From positions 1 through 11,707 of the forward strand of contig REEF01000427.1 of assembly GCA_007695205.1 (NCBI GenBank): a DNA stretch of 11,707 nucleotides, in the 5' to 3' direction. The position numbers and the translations under genes are program-made. Source of the stretch: Planctomycetaceae bacterium (GTDB lineage: Bacteria; Planctomycetota; Planctomycetia; Pirellulales; Pirellulaceae). Positions 7,457 through 11,707 of the stretch are shown piece after piece. Each line of letters begins with the position of its first letter. Position 1 is the first letter of the stretch. A model generated the notes under the pieces. The model saw only the letters and a list, made by a program, of their open reading frames with translations. It was not told where the DNA came from and made no database searches.

Positions 7457-9429
7457 TGGTGAATCTCGCACGATTGACGTCCGACGGTGTCCTGGGGCCG
7501 TTGCAAATAGCCTTCGCCAAAATGATCGGTCGGATCGACCCATCGTCACGCGACACCGTTCTGCTGGCGGCCGCATTGGTCAGCGAACAACTGACGCGAG
7601 GGCACATCTGCCTGGACCTGGCCCAAGCCGATCAGATCGTTTTCGGGTTCGGCAACGATCGCGATCAAGCGATCCGCTATGACCGATGGCCGGTGATCGG
7701 GCGGTGGCTGAAAGATCTGGCCGCCAGCCAGTCGGTGCTGGTCCGGGAGAGCCGCGACGACGCACAGCACATCGACCGCCCGCTGGTCCTGGACAAAACC
7801 GGCCGGAAATTATACTTGGCTCGCTACTGGTACTACCAGCAGCAACTGGCGCACAGCATCCTCCGGCGCATCGCGATGCCGTCGCTGGAGATGGACGAAA
7901 GCAGCTTGCGGTCCGACATCGCCGGCCTATTCCCCGACCGCCACGCGCCGGGCGACGCGGGCCAATGCCTGGCGGCTGCCAGCACCATCGACCAACGGTT
8001 CGGCATCATCACGGGCGGGCCGGGGACGGGTAAGACCACGACCGTCGCCAAGCTGTTGGCGCTGCGCATTATGCAACAACCGAACGTTCAGGACGAGGGT
8101 AAACTGCGAGTGCTATTGATGGCTCCGACCGGTAAGGCCGCACAGCGGTTGAACGAATCGCTGGGGCGAGTCGCCAACGCGCTGGAAATCGCCGAATCGG
8201 TGCGAGAGCAATTGTTGGCGATCCAGGCCGGCACGATCCATCGAATCCTGCGTTGGACGCCCCTGCCGCCGGAACTGGGCGGGCCGTTCAGCCATGGCAG
8301 CGACTATCCTGTCGAGGCGGATGTGGTTTTGGTCGATGAAGCCTCGATGGTGGATATCGGCCTGATGAGCCATCTGTTCAGCGCCGTACCGCTCCAGGCC
8401 CAGTTGATCCTGATGGGCGACCGGGACCAACTGGCTTCCGTCGAAGCGGGCAGCATCTTAGGCGATCTGTGCGGAGATCTGGCGGACGCAGCGACGGGCC
8501 GCCTTAGCGCACCGCGTCGCCAGATCATCGCCGACCGTACGGGGATCGAACCGGATACGGAAACCGTGTCGCGACATGCACTGGCCGATCACATCATGCC
8601 CCTTCGTCACAGCCATCGATTCGATCCGTCCAGCAGCCTGGGACGAATGGCGGCAGCCATCCGCGCGGGGGATGCAGAAACGGTAATTGCGGAATTGCAC
8701 CAACAGGAATCGTCCGACGGTCCCATCATCTGGATCCAGCCGGAAACGCCTTCCGCCACGCTGGCCCATATCGCAGAATTGGCGACCGATGAGTACACGG
8801 CCTATCTGAATGAACTCGCCCAATACCCTGAGGGACAATTGTCCGTCCTGCAATCCTTGCTACGATTTCGTGTCCTGTGTGCTCATCGCGAGGGACTGTG
8901 GGGCGAAGTGAATCTGAATCGGGTGATCGCCGAGCGGCTGGATCGTCTGGGTTTGATTCGTCTGCGGCGGAATGCTTACCTGGGGCAACCCGTGATGGTC
9001 ACGCGAAACGACTACCGCCAGGAGCTGTTCAACGGCGACGTGGGCGTCGTCGTGCGAGATCCCAGCGGCCAGGAATTGGCCGTGATGTTCGAATCGGCAA
9101 CCGAGCCATCCGGTTGCCGTCGAGTTCCCGCGGCGCTGGTGCCGGAGACCCGACCCTGTTACGCGCTGACGATCCATAAATCGCAGGGCTCGGAGTTCCA
9201 TCACGTCATGGTTGTCCTGCCCCATCGCCCCTCACCGATCCTGACCCGCGAACTGCTGTACACCGGCATCACCCGAGTCGCCGACTGGCGCGATCCCGCA
9301 ACGCACACCCGTCACCCTGGCAAGCTGTACCTGGTCACCAACGAATCCGTGCTCCGCGAAACCATCCACGGCCGCATCCGACGCTCCAGCGGTCTAAAAG
9401 ACGCCATCGAAGCAAGCACCAGCGGTTGA
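7456..9429 (+). CDS. recD: RecBCD exonuclease V, alpha subunit (RecD 5'-3' helicase)
   Basis: RecD is the SF1B helicase that runs 5'-3' on the other strand from RecB and controls nuclease activity before Chi. The product is 657 aa from ATG 7456; E. coli RecD is about 608. Motifs in order: an N-terminal RecB/RecC-contact domain containing GHICLDLAQAD; Walker A GGPGTGKTTTVAKLL with K193; APTGKAAQRLNESLG; TIHRIL; Walker B DEASMVD from D294; motif III MGDRDQLASVEAGSILGDLC; the HSHRFD segment; an SH3-like part with RNDYRQELFNGDVGVV; motif V TIHKSQGSEFHHVMVVLP; motif VI LLYTGITR with R607. The C terminus ends SGLKDAIEAS, like the SGL.. tail of E. coli RecD. Compared with E. coli, about 11-12 residues (DWRDPATHTRHPG region) are inserted just after motif VI. 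The spacing to RecB and the Chi-type operon context favour RecD of the RecBCD type over RecD2, which is a stand-alone protein with a longer N terminus. Confidence 0.97.
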   Translation: MVNLARLTSDGVLGPLQIAFAKMIGRIDPSSRDTVLLAAALVSEQLTRGHICLDLAQADQIVFGFGNDRDQAIRYDRWPVIGRWLKDLAASQSVLVRESRDDAQHIDRPLVLDKTGRKLYLARYWYYQQQLAHSILRRIAMPSLEMDESSLRSDIAGLFPDRHAPGDAGQCLAAASTIDQRFGIITGGPGTGKTTTVAKLLALRIMQQPNVQDEGKLRVLLMAPTGKAAQRLNESLGRVANALEIAESVREQLLAIQAGTIHRILRWTPLPPELGGPFSHGSDYPVEADVVLVDEASMVDIGLMSHLFSAVPLQAQLILMGDRDQLASVEAGSILGDLCGDLADAATGRLSAPRRQIIADRTGIEPDTETVSRHALADHIMPLRHSHRFDPSSSLGRMAAAIRAGDAETVIAELHQQESSDGPIIWIQPETPSATLAHIAELATDEYTAYLNELAQYPEGQLSVLQSLLRFRVLCAHREGLWGEVNLNRVIAERLDRLGLIRLRRNAYLGQPVMVTRNDYRQELFNGDVGVVVRDPSGQELAVMFESATEPSGCRRVPAALVPETRPCYALTIHKSQGSEFHHVMVVLPHRPSPILTRELLYTGITRVADWRDPATHTRHPGKLYLVTNESVLRETIHGRIRRSSGLKDAIEASTSG

Positions 9430-9439
9430 ATCCACTGGT

Positions 9440-11680
9440 CTATTGCAGATGGGCCTTCATCGACGCGGCGCTTTGAAACCGTTTCTTGGGATTCGCGTTT
9501 AAGGCTCGGTCAAACACGCGAGCGACCGATTCGGGAACCTGAGAATTCCGGTCGCGGATCGGGATCGGTTCCGCATCCAGAATTCCCGACAGCGGCTCGT
9601 CGCCGATACGATCGCGTGGGAACTGGCCGGTCAGTATGTAGTAGAATACGGCGGCCAGGCTCCAGAGATCGCTCTGTGGCCGCACATCGCGGAAATCGAT
9701 CACTCGCTCGCGGGGCAGGAAATGGTAGTTGGTCAAGTCTCGTCCGGTTGCCGTCATTCCTAGGCAACCGGCTTGATCCAGGATCCGAGCGAGCCCGCAA
9801 TCTGCCAGCTTCGCGATCCGCTTGCCTTGCTCCACGTGCAACAAAACGTTCTCCGGCTTGATGTTCCCGTGAACCATCTGTTGACGATGGGTGTAATCCA
9901 GCGCGTCCAAACACTGAAGCATCCACTCTCGAACGGTAGCGAAGGCCAACGGGCCGGCCTGATCGGCGATCCACTGCTTCAGATTACCACCATCACAGTA
10001 CTCCTGGACAAAGTAGAACGCTTGGCCAGCTTCTCCGGATTCCAGCAACCCGACCAGGTTCGGGTGCCGGAGTGTCAGAACCGATTCCATCGCTTTTTGG
10101 ACGCATCGACGTTGTGCTTGCCCGATCTCGATGGCCGGTTTCACGATCTTCAGCGCCACCATTCGTTGATTCTCACGGCACTGTGCCTTGAATACCGTCC
10201 CCAACACGCCTTTCTCCAGAGGAGTTAGCACCTTCAGTTGATCCAGGATTCGCGGACTTGCCGTCGGCTCGGGCAGGCACGGGGGCGCCGCACATTCCGG
10301 CTCACGCGAACACGAGCTGGCCGCCACTCCTTCGACTTGCAGCCGTAGAATCGTCTGACCAGCAGTGATCTGGTCGCCGTGCCGTAGATCGACTTCCGGA
10401 ACCTGCTCTTCGACCTTTCCCCGGTCCACCTCAGCCGTCGATCGTCCACCGTACTTCACGCCGTTGACGTAGGTTCCGTTTTGGCTATCCAAATCACGAA
10501 GCCTTGCGTGGGGCGGCACCAGTTCCAACAGAAAGTGATGCCGCGAGATGCGGCGGTCGCCCAAGATCCGGATCTGGCAGTCCGTCCCGCGGCCAACCAG
10601 CATGGTGTTGTGCTGTTGAGTCGAGAAGGATTGCCCTTTCAGCGGACCAGCGAGCACTTTCAAGACCACCCGAGCCGCCGGTTTCTCTCGCGGCACCACC
10701 GACTGGTCGCCGGGATCCCAAGGCCGTTCGGGCGCTGCGGATCGTACGGGTCCCGCTCGTCCCGACGGATCGCTGACCAATTCGTTCAGTGGCGGCGCGT
10801 GGTCCGGACTCTCGCGGGCGAAGCTGAATAGCTTGGACGCCAGAGTTCGGACAGCGGGCTCCGGCGAGTTCATCAGGTCCCGGTACAGGGAGGATCGCTC
10901 GCGGTCCAGAAAATCCTCGGCGCGGAACAGCAGTTTGTCGTAGTGCGACTGCTCGACGTACCGGCCCCACAAAGATGGATCGGCTGCCAGAGCCCGCAGG
11001 GCGACGTAGATCACCAACGCAGAGAAGTTGTCCAGGCTGGTCGTCAGCAACGTGGATTCGTTCCGTTGCGGATGCTGATACGCCCGAACGCCAATTTCCA
11101 AGTTGCGCCGGCCGACCAGCGCCGGCACGCACATGCCGTCGTAATCCACCAGCTTCAATCGCCCGGCCGGCGTCACCAGCACATTGGCATGCTGCAAGTC
11201 ACCATGAGCGATCTCGGCGGCGTTCAGCTCCTTGGTCAGCTTCCACCAATGCCGCGCGGCCTTGGCTAGAGAAGCCCCTTTGCCCTTGCGGCATTTGGTT
11301 TGAACCCAGGACCACAGCGTCATGCCGTCGACCCAATCCATCACCACCAGCGGATACCACTTCCCGTCACTCGCCGACCGGATGGCAGCCTCCCGGTACT
11401 CGAAATCCACCAGACAAGACAGCGCTCGACAATTCAGGTGCGAGCTGATCCGCTCGTAGTGCTCCTGACGTTCCGGGGACTCGGACACGAACGCCCGCAA
11501 AGCCCAACAACGACCGTCACGGTCCACCGCTTTGTACACGACCGCAAACGCCCCCGACCAAACCCGCGGTTGATTCAGCGCGTTACGCTCGATCCGGCAC
11601 CCCTGCAAATGCGGATCGCGGAAAGCGATCTGCGGCTGCTGGACAATGGCATGAATATCGGAAGGTAAAGGCCAAGGCAT
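9440..11680 (-). CDS. Kinase-like / FHA / Ser-Thr kinase-like fusion protein
   Basis: A 746-aa signalling protein with three modules. (1) Residues about 1-290: a kinase-like domain of the 'WP-P...F.DP.L' family, with loop SGAFAVVYKA, catalytic-loop HGDLQHANVLV (D161), DYDG (D179) and YQHPQR; the usual VAIK Lys is Arg (ALRAF, R62). (2) Residues about 337-449: an FHA phosphothreonine-binding domain with VGRG, SRHH and NGTYVNG. (3) Residues about 480-746: an Hanks-type kinase domain with loop EKGVLGTVFKA, Lys 511 in VALK, DCG (D627), LPRE and SDLWSLAAVFYYILTG; the HRD motif reads HGN, so the catalytic Asp is Asn 606. No membrane segment is seen, so it is probably cytoplasmic. ATG 11680 is chosen because homologues begin near this WP motif; TTG 11689 is in frame, the frame stays open to the window edge, and no clear Shine-Dalgarno site is present, so the start is uncertain. 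Substrates are unknown. It converges with recD with 10 bp between, so the two are not co-transcribed. Confidence 0.9.
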   Translation of the reverse strand: MPWPLPSDIHAIVQQPQIAFRDPHLQGCRIERNALNQPRVWSGAFAVVYKAVDRDGRCWALRAFVSESPERQEHYERISSHLNCRALSCLVDFEYREAAIRSASDGKWYPLVVMDWVDGMTLWSWVQTKCRKGKGASLAKAARHWWKLTKELNAAEIAHGDLQHANVLVTPAGRLKLVDYDGMCVPALVGRRNLEIGVRAYQHPQRNESTLLTTSLDNFSALVIYVALRALAADPSLWGRYVEQSHYDKLLFRAEDFLDRERSSLYRDLMNSPEPAVRTLASKLFSFARESPDHAPPLNELVSDPSGRAGPVRSAAPERPWDPGDQSVVPREKPAARVVLKVLAGPLKGQSFSTQQHNTMLVGRGTDCQIRILGDRRISRHHFLLELVPPHARLRDLDSQNGTYVNGVKYGGRSTAEVDRGKVEEQVPEVDLRHGDQITAGQTILRLQVEGVAASSCSREPECAAPPCLPEPTASPRILDQLKVLTPLEKGVLGTVFKAQCRENQRMVALKIVKPAIEIGQAQRRCVQKAMESVLTLRHPNLVGLLESGEAGQAFYFVQEYCDGGNLKQWIADQAGPLAFATVREWMLQCLDALDYTHRQQMVHGNIKPENVLLHVEQGKRIAKLADCGLARILDQAGCLGMTATGRDLTNYHFLPRERVIDFRDVRPQSDLWSLAAVFYYILTGQFPRDRIGDEPLSGILDAEPIPIRDRNSQVPESVARVFDRALNANPKKRFQSAASMKAHLQ

Positions 11681-11707
11681 TGAAGTCAACCGGCTGCTTG
11701 TTGAAAG

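Noticed and set aside
7360..7680. Dense GATCG / GCGATCGC words
   Set aside because: They follow from frequent GAT CGN and GCG ATC codon pairs and do not form a spaced or exact repeat.
9418..9439. ACCAG...CTGGT inverted repeat across the recD stop as a terminator
   Set aside because: The stem is only 5 bp with a 12-nt loop and no T-run on either strand; it is probably chance.
1..11707. CRISPR arrays, tRNA or rRNA genes, riboswitches, tandem repeats
   Set aside because: No regularly spaced direct repeats, cloverleaf arms or rRNA-like stretches were seen; nearly all of the window is coding.

Overview
The window (about 11.7 kb, moderately GC-rich) carries a complete RecBCD (exonuclease V) operon on the + strand, recC-recB-recD. 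A large double-kinase/FHA protein gene lies tail-to-tail with it on the - strand. A planctomycete source is likely. The reasons are the architecture of the kinase gene (an N-terminal 'WP-P' kinase module, then FHA, then a kinase domain with the 'LPRE' and 'DFRDVRPQSDLWS' signatures), the remnant at the left edge of a transposase-like nuclease family common in that phylum, and the weak Shine-Dalgarno signal at the first operon gene. This rests on remembered family features, not on a database search.

Region by region: positions 1-254 hold the degraded end of an Rpn/PD-(D/E)XK-type gene. Its tail contains a GGGTC-A-GACCC palindrome like those dispersed with REP/RAYT-type elements. Positions 255-306 form the leader of recC and include a perfect 7-bp GC hairpin. 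recC (307-3687), recB (3701-7456) and recD (7456-9429) follow almost without gaps. recB has a Shine-Dalgarno site overlapping the recC stop, and recD starts on a TGATG overlap with the recB stop behind a strong Shine-Dalgarno site. Only 10 bp separate recD from the stop codon of the kinase gene (9440-11680, - strand), whose start is close to the right edge of the window.

The three rec genes should make a heterotrimer that unwinds and degrades double-stranded DNA ends and prepares them for recombination. RecB is the 3'-5' helicase plus the only active nuclease domain, RecD is the 5'-3' helicase, and RecC is the clamp and Chi reader. All helicase and nuclease motifs checked are intact, so the enzyme is probably active. 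E. coli-type operons carry ptr between recC and recB; here it is absent. The RecC residues equivalent to part of the E. coli Chi-reading pocket differ, so the hotspot sequence of this organism is probably not the E. coli one. The kinase-like protein is the oddest gene: its C-terminal kinase domain has Asn in place of the catalytic Asp, and its N-terminal kinase-like domain has Arg in place of the ATP-binding Lys. I found no clearly undescribed multi-gene system; the most useful leads are the Chi-pocket divergence and the paired kinase defects.
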